DNA from: Protopterus annectens
Lineage: Eukaryota; Chordata; Ceratodontiformes; Protopteridae
Assembly: GCF_019279795.1 (NCBI RefSeq)
Contig: NC_056732.1
Coordinates: forward strand, 179,158,613-179,222,612
Length of the DNA stretch: 64,000 nt
Direction: 5' to 3'
Shown: positions 23,331 to 36,396 of the stretch, one piece after another
Position numbering within the stretch: position 1 is the first letter of the stretch
Layout: each line of letters opens with the position of its first letter
Made by a program: the position numbers and the translations under genes
The notes under the pieces: model-generated
What the model was told of the DNA's origin: nothing
The model's input: only the letters and a program-made list of their open reading frames with translations
Databases searched by the model: none

Positions 23331-25534
23331 GAGGGCCACAGTGGCCATGCTATTACAGGTAGATGTAAAGAACACATTGTAATGGGCTCTGGTGTTGGTA
23401 GTTGTCATTGTTAGTGGGAATGCTGCTCTACATATATTTGACACTGGTCTTTTACAAATCAGCTGTCATTCTGGGATGACATGGCTGACAGTAGGCAGGC
23501 CTTTGTCACATATCACATGCATCCATGATACAAGGGAGTGTGGATATTACCCAAGTCGCATCCGCCCACACAGTGCCATTCCAAGGCAAATGTCCTAAAC
23601 ACAGGTTAACTCCCATACACCTACAGGACAACTGCATTGTTTTCTTATGCTAACCAGTGCTAGATGTGTAGCGTCCATATTCACAGCTGGCCACTGTAGA
23701 TCCAACAATGGGGAGTACTGACATCTGTGCAGTGAGGAACACCTGGCTGATGTCTCTGTAGTGCACAATAGCACTACCACCATATACCTCAGAACCTAGC
23801 ACTACCACCATATACCTCAGAACCAGACATGTGGGCCATAACACAGGTACGGACCACTCCAGGTGGTGTACCCACATACATAAAGGCCACTCACATGTAC
23901 TGACCAGTCCCCCATGAAAGGCATCACAGATGAGCCATGTGCAGGACACAGTGTCACATGCTGCATTCTAGGATGTAAACTGCAGACACCACCATGCCCT
24001 CGGACCACCACCATGCAACCATACATGTTGTATGACAGATGAGTACACCACCATGTGACCCTTGACCTGTGTACTGTACTAAGCTCTACATCAACTGTAG
24101 ACAGTACACATGTACTGACACAGTTGCATCATGTGTTATGCAATGCAATGATACCACTGTCTGTGACCAGGTCAGCTGTACACATACCAAGGGCCCTCAG
24201 TACTGTCCACCATTAGCAGATGTCTGTTGCTGTACACCAGTACACACCCTCATGTATGGATATGACATACATGTACCTGCCCTGGGTATGTACATGCCAC
24301 ACACACAACATACCTGTAAATAGCATAGCTGTTGTAGTCCTTTGTGCAAACAGGTGGCTACAGCCATTACACACATGCACATGGAATGTAGGTCCATGGC
24401 TGCTGAATGCTAACAGTACATAAGGTGTGATATCAATGTTGACAGAGGTAACATCCCTCTGTACTGGTCACCCATCATATCATACAACAGTCCATGTGTC
24501 ATGTATGTTATTACACATATCCACCAATTGCAATGCCTACAAACATGACCAAATGTCAGGATTGTAGGACCTACACACCTGTACATGTAGTGTTGTGCAT
24601 TCAGATAACATGCGTGTGCAGTTGCTGATGTATGCAGGTGGCATGTATCCTAGTACATCATGCAGCTGCAATGCAGCCTCAACATTGCCAACTGTATATG
24701 GTGATATGCTGAATGTACAGAAAGATGTACCACAGGTATGGACAGATGTGTTGAAATAACTAAGTGGTGGGGCATCTTTGCAGATGGATGTTTGCTGTGG
24801 ACAGCTCACAGGTGTGTCACAAGTGGTCCTACAATACCCTGTGTAACTGGTAAGCAATGGTTTCATTAATTGAAGGACATAACACACAACTTAGACAGCG
24901 GTCAGGGTGACAGCGAAGGTAAATCACTTGACACCTGTTAATAGATATGACGTCCCTAGTGCATATATCAGCACTGTTGGCACAGGAAGCATCAGTACAG
25001 TTTGTAATGCATGCAATACTGCTGTACGTCTGACATACATAACATGAGCTAGGCAGGTCTGAGATTCACAGTACTGGCATGTGTGGTTGCGTGTGTGTCC
25101 ATATTTGTCACGTATTGTGGGGAATACATCTCAATTGTTACTCACTCTCCTGTACACTAGTGTACACATCTGTACAGACTGCAATGTATAAAGCAGGACA
25201 TAGGCAGGGGCGTGTATCTCACACATGTGAGGTATCTGTATGTGCATGACATAGGTGTATTAATTACTGAATGCCACAGTGTGTGTATGTAGGGCTGACT
25301 GGTCCCTGGGGTGAGGATGTATGTTACCATACTGAACTGATAAGACCCCTCCCACCATCCAGGTGATGCATTCAACTATCCGTGTTGATGTCCCCGATCT
25401 TAGGCCATACTGACTACCTGTACATGTGTATTCTCTGTGGCATCATGTAGGTGCACAGTACTGTAATGATGATTTGCACATAGGAAGGGGTCCTCATCCC
25501 ACCAGTAGCAAGTGTGTATGAGTGTGTTACTGTG

Positions 25535-25535
<1 letters not shown>
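23331..25535. other. No gene recognised
   Basis: TG/CA-rich sequence. A short direct repeat 'agcactaccaccatatacctcagaacc' (written as 'agcactacca' and 'ccatatacctcagaacc') occurs twice at about 23,768-23,824. No frame looks coding. Confidence 0.35.

Positions 25536-25536
<1 letters not shown>

Positions 25537-25615
<79 letters not shown>
25537..25615. repeat. (GT)n microsatellite
   Basis: An uninterrupted alternating GT tract of nearly 80 bases. Confidence 0.97.
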
Positions 25616-25617
<2 letters not shown>

Positions 25618-25619
25618 AG

Positions 25620-26730
25620 TGTCACTGAATACATGTGTGTCAATACCTGAGTGTGTGGGTGCAGTTGTGTGTTGGCATCCTGTCATGGGAATGTGTATTA
25701 CTGATTCCCATTGAGGCATCACACTTCCCACTGGCCTCTACCCTTGTAATCAGCTAGACCACTCTCTTACCTCACCACTCCATGTAACTGTACCTGTGAT
25801 GTCACCCTTTATGGATGTCACGTCTGTGGCCACAGTAGCTTAATACACAGCTATCATGCTCTTGGAATGGTAGACATGTTTGTAACATGGGACATTCTCA
25901 CTGGTATGTGGCAGCTACATGGTGCATGCTGGTATATTCATACATACCTGTGAGTAGTCCACATTGACATATGGGACACTTAACTGCAAACACTGACATC
26001 CACCGGCACGTGCAATTAGACCTGAAGAAGGACAGCAGAACAACATGACCAACATGCATTTACTGTTGTTACACAAGACACATACTGTTAACAGTATTGT
26101 ACACCTGTACTACATGGTATATCTGCTGACTGTCAACAGTCCTCAACATTTGTAAACTACACATATCATCCTAGTCTGTTCACCCTGTGCATCAGACCAT
26201 ATGAGCATGTCCCTGCACCGATGGTGTGGATGTCAGGGATGCGGCACAGGCATCATCATATGCACAGGGTGTTAATGTTTGCCAGAGGCCTAGGCTGCAC
26301 CATTGGATGACATCATGTGTGTGGGTTTGGCCCTTTGATCTAATTGGTGTGTGTGGATGTTATGCATGTGTGTGTTGCGGTGCCCTACATATGTGTCCAG
26401 TGTGTGCGTGTATGTCTGCACACAGTTCTCCCATGTGTCTGGCCTACACAGGGGTATTATTGACAGCTGCAGACTGTACAGGTGAGGTTTTACAGTTCAC
26501 GGTGTCTGGCCATGGACATGTGACCTGTGCCTGCCAGGGGTTGCACGGGCACTACCAGACAGAGGTGCAGATTGGGTACTGTCTGATGTCACTAGTCCAC
26601 TGGAACTGTGTCCCTGTTGGGACCATCCCAGGCCATGTGCACATGGCCTGCTGTGTCATGGTGTGGACAGCACAGCACCAGATGCACTGCTGCTGCTACC
26701 GCCACTATGGGAGCAGGCATGTGAGGTAGC
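25620..26730. other. No gene recognised; downstream flank of the Myb gene relic
   Basis: On the minus strand this lies 3' of the Myb/SANT gene. I do not see a clear transposon terminus or a strong polyadenylation signal. The 167-codon plus-strand frame at 26,226-26,729 is cysteine/histidine-rich because of the local TGT/CAC bias. I do not consider it a gene. Confidence 0.35.
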
Positions 26731-27425
26731 TCATACACGTAGACCTGACACAGGTGATGTAGCAGGCCTATGTCCACGTGCCCGATGCCTCACTCCTACC
26801 AGATGTTCCAACACAGACAGCTCATGCTCGCGGATTGTCATGCCATGGTCAAGGACTCCAACCATGTCACCCAACCATCTATCCAAAGCATCAGCAATCT
26901 GCTGTTGAGCATTTACCATTGCCTGGATGCTGTTGTTTAAAGAATGGACAGCAGCCCTCTGTAGCCTCTGATCTTCTCTGTTGCACCATTCAGCACATGC
27001 CTGTGCCTCCATTACAGCCTGAAACATGCATCTGGTGACACCAGCTGCTGTGCTCTGTCATGCAGGAGCATGTTGGCCAGAGGTCCTCCTATGAGCAGCA
27101 CTGGCCACGTGCCTGTGTGGGGCACCACCAGTAGTTTGGCTGACACCATGGTGTGCAGGCACACCTTCCATAGCCCCCACACTTTCCTGTTCCAAGCTAC
27201 CACGTGCCAACTGTCCTTCCTCTATGGCCACTGGTGATGGGGTATGTGCAGGTATGGGATCTGTGTGCAGGGATGAGGTGGATATAGATGGAATGGCAAC
27301 CAATGGCACAGTTTCAGCCCCTGACAACTCTGCCTGTGACCCAATCATATGTTCATCATCACTGCTAGAGTCTGTGGGGACACTAACATCTGATGTACCG
27401 CAGGAGGGCAATGCACCTACATCAC

Positions 27426-28177
27426 CTGTGAGGGCAGACAAGAACTGTACATTACAATCTATACAATAGACACACACACACACATGCATGTGATATGACA
27501 GAAGGCATGCAACATGCATGTGATACGGCAGACGGCATGCAGCACAGACAATAATAGTGGTAGTTATCATACATCCCTAGGTTGCACACAACAGCATGCA
27601 TGTGTGATAGCAGATGGCATGCAAATTACACAATCATAGTAGTGGTTAGCATACATCCCTGTGTTACACCATGTGGACCAGCACAGGTTAACAGTACACC
27701 TGCCTGATGTGTGGCATATGACCTTGATAATCACATGTAGTATGACATGTGATCTGCTGATGTGTGCAATGACATGCATACATGTTTAACACAATGGTGT
27801 CCTGTCAAATATACAGTGGGGCAATGGTGTACCAATTCAGTGTTGTCTGTCCACCCTACAGATATACTGCAAATTTAGCTGATGTGCATGGCCATTGCAG
27901 GGAATCATGAGGAGTCTCTAGTGCTATACAGTGTGAGTTACAGACAGGGTTCATAGCCATGACTGTGTTCAGATACAATACATATATACTGTGGAATGTG
28001 ACCCACGTCACTGAGGTGTATACACACTAAACCATGATGTGGAAGTTGTGACACAGGTCACTGATGGGTATACGGATGACACCCCTGCACATCTGCAACC
28101 ATATTGCTGCAGCCTGGCAACTATGGGCAGACATGGCGAACACGTTGGTACACCATGTCCCACATGACATCTGTGTA

Positions 28178-28247
<70 letters not shown>

Positions 28248-29434
28248 AGCTAGTATGGCATTTATGTCCATCACCAGCAAGGGAATGTACTGTATCTGTG
28301 GCCTGATGTGGATACTGTACAGGTGACTGCTGTCATGTTGCAACACCCTCAAGATGTTCAACACATCCTATGTGGTGGATTGATGTTACGCCTACACAAG
28401 ATGTGCACAGGCCTGTAGGATGTCTAGTGTTCCACATCTACATTATGACCATTATACAAAGGCCATGGCGAACCATGTGTAGCCATTGTATGACAGGGTG
28501 TACACACAAGCACAACACTTCTACTGTGTGTGTTGCTCCATGTCTCTGGCCATCCTCCATGGCCATGTGTGTACATGTGTTGTCCAAATTATAGTGATGG
28601 GCATCTATTTCACATGTCTGTGTTGTCCCATATGACATATATGCTCCACTGACAACAGGGTTATGCAGATAAAGGGTGGTATGTGGGATATGTTTTCAGG
28701 TTAGGTAGGCAGTGTAGCAGCCAGGCCAATAGATGTCATGGACATGTCAAGATAGCACATCACATTGTGTGACATTCATAGCAGGGCTATGATCCACACC
28801 GGTGAAACCTGTGTGCTGGCCATACTCCAGCCCACTGTGTAGTACTGTTTGTATTCACCACATGTGTAGATCAGATCTGTTGTATGTTCCTAAAGTGAAC
28901 AGCACCTCCACCATTGTATGCACAGCTGTCAACACATCTGGCAATAAAGTTTGTGAGGATTCATGTCGGTGAGATGATTCACATAGTTTGCAAGTGTGGC
29001 ACATGGATAGTCATTGTGATGCATTGCAAGTCCGACCTGTATATTGTGACAGGACCATACATTATGTGTACATGTTGTGAATGGCCACATGGCAGATAGA
29101 TTTGTGCATTACGGTTCCTGATAAATAATAACACTCTCACCTGCAATGGGCTGCTGTCACAGCAGAATGCCAGAGGTACCTAAATAGGAGTAACACAGCA
29201 GTATGAGCATAATCCACCCCTGTATAAAGGCTACAGGGAGCAATGTGCATAACACATACACCAGTACATTAGACTATACTATGGTGTATGCACATGTGTG
29301 CATACACAGAGTAGCATACTATAGTATGCGGCATGTGTGTATACATGCCTTGCATATGATGTTACATTACATATTGTACAGTGACACATGCAGCTATATG
29401 GAATATAGTTGTTATAGGTGCAGTACTGACTTAC
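27426..29434 (-). other. Predicted intron of the Myb/SANT gene
   Basis: It is bounded by GTAAGT (donor, from 29,434) and CTCACAG (acceptor, ending at 27,426), with phase 1 on both sides so the reading frame is kept. It contains a (CA)n microsatellite. The length, about 2 kb, is large for a transposon intron and may reflect later insertions. Confidence 0.6.
28179..28243. repeat. (CA)n microsatellite
   Basis: An uninterrupted CA tract of over 60 bases within the predicted Myb-gene intron. Confidence 0.97.
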
Positions 29435-29843
29435 CAGGCAACTCCAGGCTCAGTGGTTGAGAGACACCCACCTCCACAATATCGGCTAAGGCTTGTGGAT
29501 GTGGTTCTGCAGGTGTCCCCAGGTTGGCCAGTAGCTCCTCGGTACGTGTGAGTGGGGGCTGGGTTGGTGGTCCACCACCTGTTGCACCTTGTTCCCTGGT
29601 GATTGCATTTGCATGCTGTTTCACCCATCTAATGAGGTCTGTACAGTGTCTGCGCACCTGCTGGTATGTGCGGTTGTGGCCACCCACATCATTAACCCTC
29701 CTGTGAAGTTCCATCCACAGGGCATCCTGCTGCTGTGCATCCTGTGGCACATGGCTGAACAGGATGTCATGATTATCGAGTAGGTATGGGATGAGGGCCT
29801 CATCCTCCAAGCGTGTAAAAGGGGGAAGCCTTGCACGCGGCAT

Positions 29844-31035
29844 ACCTGGAAGACATAATGATGGAGACAGGTCACAGTACCTCAGAGACATACAGAGCTA
29901 CAGCTGAACATACATGTGTATCGCATTAATTCAGTTTAAATAGTTGTATTTGCAAACCTACATGACACTGACGTGTTTGTGTCACACACATGTGACACTC
30001 AATGTTGAGTGGATATTATCACCATATATGTGTGTGTGTGTGTGTCACCTGATTACATTGCTCATACTCCATGTGGTTGCTGTCTTGATGTGGGCATGTC
30101 TGTTTGCCTGTACTGGTGTTCCTACCTATCAGCACATGGCTGGATGTGTCCACATTAATGCAGTCGACCTTGATGCAGTGTATATGTCACATATAAGGAC
30201 TTACACTGCCTTAACAGACATGACCTGTGACCCTGCAGACATGCTCACATAAGGTTTTACATGTATGTGTTCTGCCATATACATCTACATGGCACTGTAC
30301 AGTGATTCAACATCCTGCCATGTATCACCTGTGTTGCACATGTGATACACATGGGACACTGGCTAGCCAGATGGTATTTGCAGGGATGGATATCAACTAT
30401 GGCATGTACAGTCAAAGTCAACTAGTGGGCTATATGCCATGGGCCATGTATGCATCTAGGATGAAAGGTTACCTGGCAGTAGCTGACAGGCGGGTCTGTG
30501 GGGCCAGGTGGAGCAGTGCCACATTACTGATCCACAGGGTTAATGATACATATACCATGCATTACCATGCGGTCATCACACCATGTCTGAGAGGGGAGCG
30601 ATGTGCAGCTTTGATGGACAGGAATGCATAGTATGGCAGGACTATGTCAAGTGTATGGGACAAGGATCTGTCCAGCATGTGGTAGGTGGATGTCCATGAA
30701 GTATGTGTTCGAGATCAGGATGAGTATGTGTAGCATGTCCGACATCACTGGGTTGGACATGGATTTATTCAGGGTATGCATCATGCTACATAGTGGAGAT
30801 GGGGAATGGGAAGGCTGGTGTAGGCCATCTGCACATGGCCAATACCCCTTAAAGGAAATATGTGATCTGATATGGGTCACTTGAGTGGTCTGTATGGCTG
30901 GACAATGATCTCTATATTCATGAATGGCACCCTATTATTATTAGGGTTGCCACATATGACTCCCTGACAGGTGTGGTGATGTAGCTATCACAGGAAAGAC
31001 AACTGCCCAGCTGCATCCCTCACACACAAGTGTCC
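29844..31035. other. No gene recognised; truncated MITE B end inside
   Basis: This is upstream of the Myb gene on the minus strand. At about 30,951 the motif 'tagggttgccaca' resembles the left end of MITE family B, but the rest of that element is missing. A short (GT)n lies at about 30,028-30,044. Confidence 0.35.
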
Positions 31036-31039
31036 ATTA

Positions 31040-31800
31040 TGATGACCGCTGCCTAGGTGGTAGTTCATGGGTACAGGGTTATTAACATAGGGGTGACAAT
31101 GCGAGTCAGCTATTGCTCCTAGGTCATAGTCATTCACATACTTCAATAGGCAGATGCCTTCTGTTTGTCTGTGAGGTATGGACTACAATGAGGGGGAATA
31201 GAATTCATTAACCCTGACATACTGTAGCTGCCACTGGTGTGATGATCACGTATTATTCAGACACCTTCTGTAGTGTTGTTTCTGCCAGCAGTCCTGTTGC
31301 AAAACACTCCTGTGACATAGGAATGTACATCTAGTATACCGAGTGTAGGTGGTACACAGTATGGGTGATGATGTCCTATGACCTGGCAAGGTTATGATAT
31401 GCAGTGTGACATCAACCATACTGTCATCTACATCTGTACTGCTGACATCACTTAAGTGATCAAGGTTCATGGCCTTCCAGACCAGACTCAGCAGGGTAGT
31501 AGTGCAGTACTTCCCATTATCAGTGGTGTCTCCCCTTTGTGGGTTGTGATACCTGTTGGTGTGCACCATTCAGTGTGTACACAACCTGACATGGAGCTAT
31601 GTTTTACATGATGTGTATGTGGAGAGCATCTTGTTTTGCCATATGTGTATGATACAACCTGTGATGTGGGCAGGTCCCATGCAGACTGAGTGCAGCTTGT
31701 ACCTGCATAGTTGTGGGTACAGGGGCCCTGTGGTGTACATGGATATATGCTTGTGTACCTGTTGGGGGGAGGGGCCATGTTTTTATATTATCCAAGACCC
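31040..31800 (-). mobile_element. CR1-like LINE, copy 3 (antisense, gapped relic)
   Basis: The plus-strand text at 31,060-31,180 ('gtagttcatgggtacag', 'gctcctaggtcatagtcat', 'cagatgccttctgt') parallels 8.66-8.87 kb in CR1 copy 2. The text at 31,460-31,590 ('catggccttccagaccag', 'gtgtctcccctttgtg', 'cagtgtgtacac') parallels 9.27-9.39 kb. The part between them is shortened, so this is an internally deleted, old ORF2 fragment. No frame survives. Confidence 0.7.
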
Positions 31801-32008
31801 TATCTGGATTGCTTATTCATGCTAAGCACTTGTTCAGGACTTGTAAACAGTACGTAAGCTAATGATTACTATAGCACTCAATCTTCCACATCACCTACAG
31901 GTAAGGGTGAACAGGTTTTGTACATACTTTTCTCACTTGCATAGAGTAATGTAGCTGTTGTACTCACTTTCCTCACTTATCTAGGTGAATGTAGTTCTAT
32001 ATTCAGGC

Positions 32009-32280
32009 ATGTCCAAGAGTCAACTGCCAGTGTTCTCACCTGTCTATCTGATGAATCTGGACATCTTGAGGCAATGTACACATTGCCTCATGTACACAGA
32101 CAAGCCTCTCCACCTACCACCCAACACTACAACCTGTGAGAGATGCACTCATCTAGCCAAACTGGAGGTAAAGGTCTCTCCAACCAAGCCTGACCCTGAC
32201 TGTCATGTGGAGAAGGTACACAGTCGCACAACACCACACTCATCACATAAGCCTCACTGTATCTACCCCACCATTAACTG
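32009..32280 (+). pseudogene. CR1 ORF1 N-terminal remnant
   Basis: It reads MSKSQLPVFSP, then 'LDILRQCTHCLMYTDKPL' and 'TCERCTHLAKLE', which aligns residue by residue with the start of ORF1 in copy 1 and keeps the paired cysteines. The esterase domain is deleted. The frame then runs into ORF2-derived sequence. Confidence 0.75.
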
Positions 32281-34520
32281 GGAAAACTACTTGTACCAAC
32301 ACATTAGCTCAATGGTTTCTGGAATTCATAAACACCAATGCCCTGACTCAACATATCCACACACCCACCAGGGGCAACAATATCCTAGACCTAGTCATTA
32401 CCAACATGAGTGACTGGTGCTCCACATGTGAAGCCAACTCCTCGTTGGTCCGATCAGACCATGTGCTGAACACCATTGATATCCACATCCCGCACCTACC
32501 CCCCATTAAGGGAACCACAGTATAATATGTCTACAAGGCCAACTACATGCTTCTTAAGGCAGACGTGGTGGACGTCATGACACCCATGCAGATGGACAGT
32601 ACTGTTACAACTGCTGAATCCTACACAAATGCACTCTATAAGCACTTACAGGAGTGCATGGCTTGTGCTATCCCAAACAGAACCAGGACGCTATACTCAT
32701 AATTAACTAAACCAATCTGGTGGTCCCCTGCCATAAACATATTGTACTACAGGAGGAAGACACTGTTGCAAATGAGAGTACAATACCATGCATGGAGGAG
32801 ATCCCTGGCCAGCCTCAGTAAGAAGGTGAGATCCCTTATAAGATCCTCCAAAGCTAGCTATGAAAACTATAATGCAACTAATACCAACAACAACCACAAA
32901 GCCTCGATGTCAACAACCAGATCTGCTCTGAGTTACAGCACAAAGGCACGAACATTACAGAAACAATTGATATTGGCAACATCCTGGCAGATCCCTCTCA
33001 AAGCTGCACACTCTAAAGGCAATATCACAGCATCCATGGGACTGGACAACATCCCAGGCTGCATTTTACATGAACTTCGGATCGTACTGTCTCCTCACCT
33101 ATGCACCATGTTCAATAATAGCCTCACATCGGGCATAGTGCCCCCTGAATGGCACACAGCAACAGTTATCCCACTCCACAAAGGTGGCACCACAATGGAC
33201 CACGGGACCTATTTCCCTATAGGCCTGACTAGCCTGGTCTGCAAGGCTATGGTGCACATCATGGATCACTGTCACAGAGACATTGGGTACCTCCCAACCT
33301 TTGACCCCTCCCTGTTTGGCATTGTTAAGGCTGGACCATGCCTCCTAAACCTGGTGGGCTTCTTAGAGACAGTTACCAAGGCATTAGATGAGGGTAAGGA
33401 GGTCCACACAGCCTACCTAGATCTCTCATAGGCTTTCAACACCATTCCTCCTTCTGGTATTATCAACATACCCATCCGCCTGAACATTAACCCCTACATC
33501 ATGTGATGGTTTGCAAAGTGGCTCATGGACAGAACACACACAGTGGGAGTTGCATACCCTAGGTCTGACTGTATACCAGTTACAACTGCCATCCCCCAGG
33601 GCTCAGTCCTAGGACCCCTCATGTTCGGTATATACTTCTCTGATGTACAGACAAGCACAGGAGGGCTTTGGCTGAAAAGGTTTGCAGATGACTGCAAACT
33701 AGGGGACATAATTGTTTCCCCAGCTGTTACAGACACCCTCTGGAAGGGTCACACTGAGACGGATACCTGGTGTTAATATCATGGCATCAAGCTGAATGCC
33801 TAAAAGTGCATAGTCATCCCCTTTGGATATAACTAATTACCCATGGACTACCACATAGGTGCTAGTCCCCTACATACAAAAAAGGTAATATGGGATCCGG
33901 AAACACCAGTAGATAGCAATCTCTCCTTCGATACCCATAATGACAAGGTGGTTAGAATATCCTTCTACATGGCCCCCTAATCTCTAATGGGTTTGCATCC
34001 AGATCAGAGGGGCCATTGTGACTCTACACATGTCATATCAGACCCATTAAAGGATACAACACCCCATTTGGGATATACCTTACAAGACAACTGCAACAGC
34101 TTGGAAGACCACACCAGTACCACACCAAGAGGATTACTGACCTCAAACAGATGACCTATGCAGCCCAACCTACGAAACTCCAGCTGTACTCAGTTGCATA
34201 CCGCATACTCACAGGTGATCTCTGCTTGACATACAAGGCCCATGTCCAACCCTGTATTGCTGGATATGCTCCACCTAAACAGAAGCCCCTGAGAGCCACA
34301 TGCTCTAGGGATATACACCTAACCACAATGATGAGTAGGACGTGCTGAATGGATAGATTCCTGACCCAGACACTCCCTATGCTTTGGAACATGATTCCAA
34401 TGTACATCAGGCAGGGCCCCTCATGAGCACTCTTCAAGGGAAACCTTGACATGTGGATGGGAGACAGACATGTACCCAGGGATCACTGCAGTGGCTCTGC
34501 TGGACAGAGGCACAGGGAAC
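32281..34520 (+). pseudogene. CR1 ORF2 remnant (end of endonuclease plus RT)
   Basis: It contains the endonuclease end ('ILDLVITNM', 'SLVRSDH'), then RT blocks: 'PLHKGG', 'GLTSLVCKAM', 'AYLDLS' followed by a TAG where copy 1 has Arg-Lys, 'QGSVLGPLMF', and 'RFADDCKLG' (catalytic Asp pair kept, near 33,685). Stops occur at about 32,523, 33,430, 33,505, 33,774 and 34,347, plus frame changes. It is clearly older than copy 1. Confidence 0.8.
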
Positions 34521-34640
34521 TATTGGCTCTGCCATTCAGAGGCACAGGGAACCAACCTATGGGGGTGGTGAAAGACAACACACGCTAGCTAGGCTTACAG
34601 ATACCCTTGGTAAGACAGCCTAGTACCTACCTTTGCACAT

Positions 34641-36214
34641 ATTACATGTCTTATGTGCATGGATAGTTAAATAGCTCTTCCATTTTACTTTGCTATCATG
34701 CTGATAAACTGTCGGCTCACTAAAAGACATATGTATCCTGTTATTGTGTATTGTAAATGCCAATTGACATAACTAATGTTTGCCTACCATTACAGTAATG
34801 CTATGTAGCTTGTAATACATATCTGCCTACAATACTGTACATTACACAGTTATTGGCACAATATCCCACAATGCAAAACATACTTGCACAGTGGCCCAAC
34901 CTTCCACATGTTATTCTCTGTATTACACCCATACATATGGCTACAGTTACAATATATCAACATATACTATCCCCTGTTATAGCACATACTTGTTGGACCA
35001 ACCCTGCCACTGACGTCGGCTGGTGAGGAGTATTTCTGTTCAAAGCCCTTATATAGCATCCCTTGTGGTGTATGCGGTGTTTGCCTTGTGACCTACAGCA
35101 GTACACACAAATACTACAAGTGTGACTATGCTCAACAATACATCACTACAAGATAACTGTTTCCACTATATGGATTGCATGCACTTTAAATACTACAGAA
35201 TAGTACTACATACACAGACATACTGACTGTTCTACATACCTTATTAGTAACCTGACGTATCGTTAACAGTTGATTCAATCCTTTTCGGTTTGTGTTTCAA
35301 TGTTATTTGTAATGTTCCGCTGGTATATACGGATGGTTTGAATGTGTGATAACACATCCTTTTCTAGTTACATATCGGTAACATGTGGTATCCTGTCCAC
35401 CAATTGCTGTTCCAAAGTAGTTAATTGGATGCACATCAGCTGTGCAGCTACTCCATTAGCCGATACCATGGCAACAGTGGTGTATAAGTGAGTACTCCTT
35501 TTGGGCATTGTCCGTTTGCCTTACTTTCGAGGGAGACAGCCTAGATGTGTTATTGTGATATATTTCAACAGCTATATGGAGACACACAGAGATATATTAG
35601 CTTCATGACTCCCGTGGACTGTGTGTAATGGCTAGATGATTTAGTTCTACATGTGAGTACAGCTGTTATATTTTGGAACAGTGCTACTTATGCAGGGTTT
35701 GTTTGTACCTGATACTTCTGCAGATGTTTAAGTCTGGCAAGGATGTTTGGCCAGCTCAAGGCCGTATGGCTATGCATGAACTGTTATGTGGTGTACAGTG
35801 TGCTCACCAGACATCCTTGATTTGGTGTACAAGTGTAGCATACTGTGCTGTTACTCACTAATTGCTAACACATCCCAGTGTACGCACAACCCTCTGAAAT
35901 GGGATTAGTGCAAACAAACCCTATTACATCAGCAGCTGTTCCATTGTATAACAGCCGCTATTTCACTTAGGGCCATGTTAGTGTGTCTCTGACAAGGTAT
36001 GTTAAGGCTTCTGCAGATGTCGTACAGTGTGTGAATGATTTGTGATGTTATTACAGTTTGTATTGTAATATGTTTGGGTGTGGGGGTGATGTTGGTGGGT
36101 GTGCTTAGCAAATGCAGGTGTGTAGGAACTGCTTTTATACATAATCGCTATGTGCATGAGGGTTCCTTCCCTATTTGAACACCTATCCTTTTGTGGACTA
36201 ATACAATGGTATTT
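34641..36214. other. No clear gene; one short coding-like minus-strand frame
   Basis: Mostly featureless. At 35,508 down to 35,368 on the minus strand a 46-codon frame starts MPKRSTHLYTT and contains 'VAAQLMCIQLTTLEQQLVDR'. This has the heptad-like glutamine/leucine pattern seen at the C-termini of Harbinger Myb proteins. It may be the last exon of a second such gene, but it is too short to decide. Confidence 0.3.
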
Positions 36215-36396
36215 GCAGGCTGATTCATTAAGGCACTGTTATGTGGTTCCTGTATAGCATGCAGGTGATGTTAGTCCTTGAATCCCTGTGGTAATACATC
36301 TGAATGTAATAACGTGTTGCTACATGATAGCTGTGTATTTCTGTCATAGGTATTTGCAGTCATCGTAGTTGTGTTGGTGACTGACCCTCTTTGGCT

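Larger units (their letters stand above)
26731..29843 (-). pseudogene. Two-exon Myb/SANT-like transposon gene (Harbinger partner), one internal stop
   Basis: Exon A (29,843 to 29,435) starts MPRARLPPFTR and encodes a trihelix Myb/SANT-like domain (about residues 8-85: 'RLEDEALIPYLL', 'LWMELHRRVNDVGGHNRTY', 'QQVRRHCTDLIRWVK'). It ends at a strong donor (G|GTAAGT). Exon B begins at 27,425 after a pyrimidine-rich acceptor (CTCACAG) and joins in frame as Gly-Asp-Val. Exon B has an acidic serine-rich linker (TDSSSDDE), then a helical C-terminus with glutamine and alanine repeats (about 27,027-26,800) likely to be a coiled coil. A TGA at 27,058-27,060 is the only stop inside exon B. Such Myb-like proteins accompany PIF/Harbinger transposases and help them bind DNA and enter the nucleus. 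The transposase relic at 38.2-39.8 kb lies on the same strand. An acceptor-like tract just before the ATG suggests an upstream non-coding exon. Confidence 0.7.
31985..34640 (+). mobile_element. CR1-like LINE, copy 4 (internally deleted)
   Basis: The copy begins like CR1 ORF1, skips most of ORF1 and the endonuclease, and continues through the end of the endonuclease and the whole RT to the CR1 3' tail ('agcctagtacctacc' at about 34,618). Its upstream neighbour is an antisense CR1 fragment, so the two are arranged back to back. The deletion joins the Cys-rich N-terminus of ORF1 to the distal endonuclease. Confidence 0.85.

Noticed and set aside
26226..26729. 167-codon cysteine/histidine-rich plus-strand ORF
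   Set aside because: The composition reflects local TGT/CAC bias, there is no conserved motif pattern, and it lies at the 3' end of an opposite-strand gene relic.
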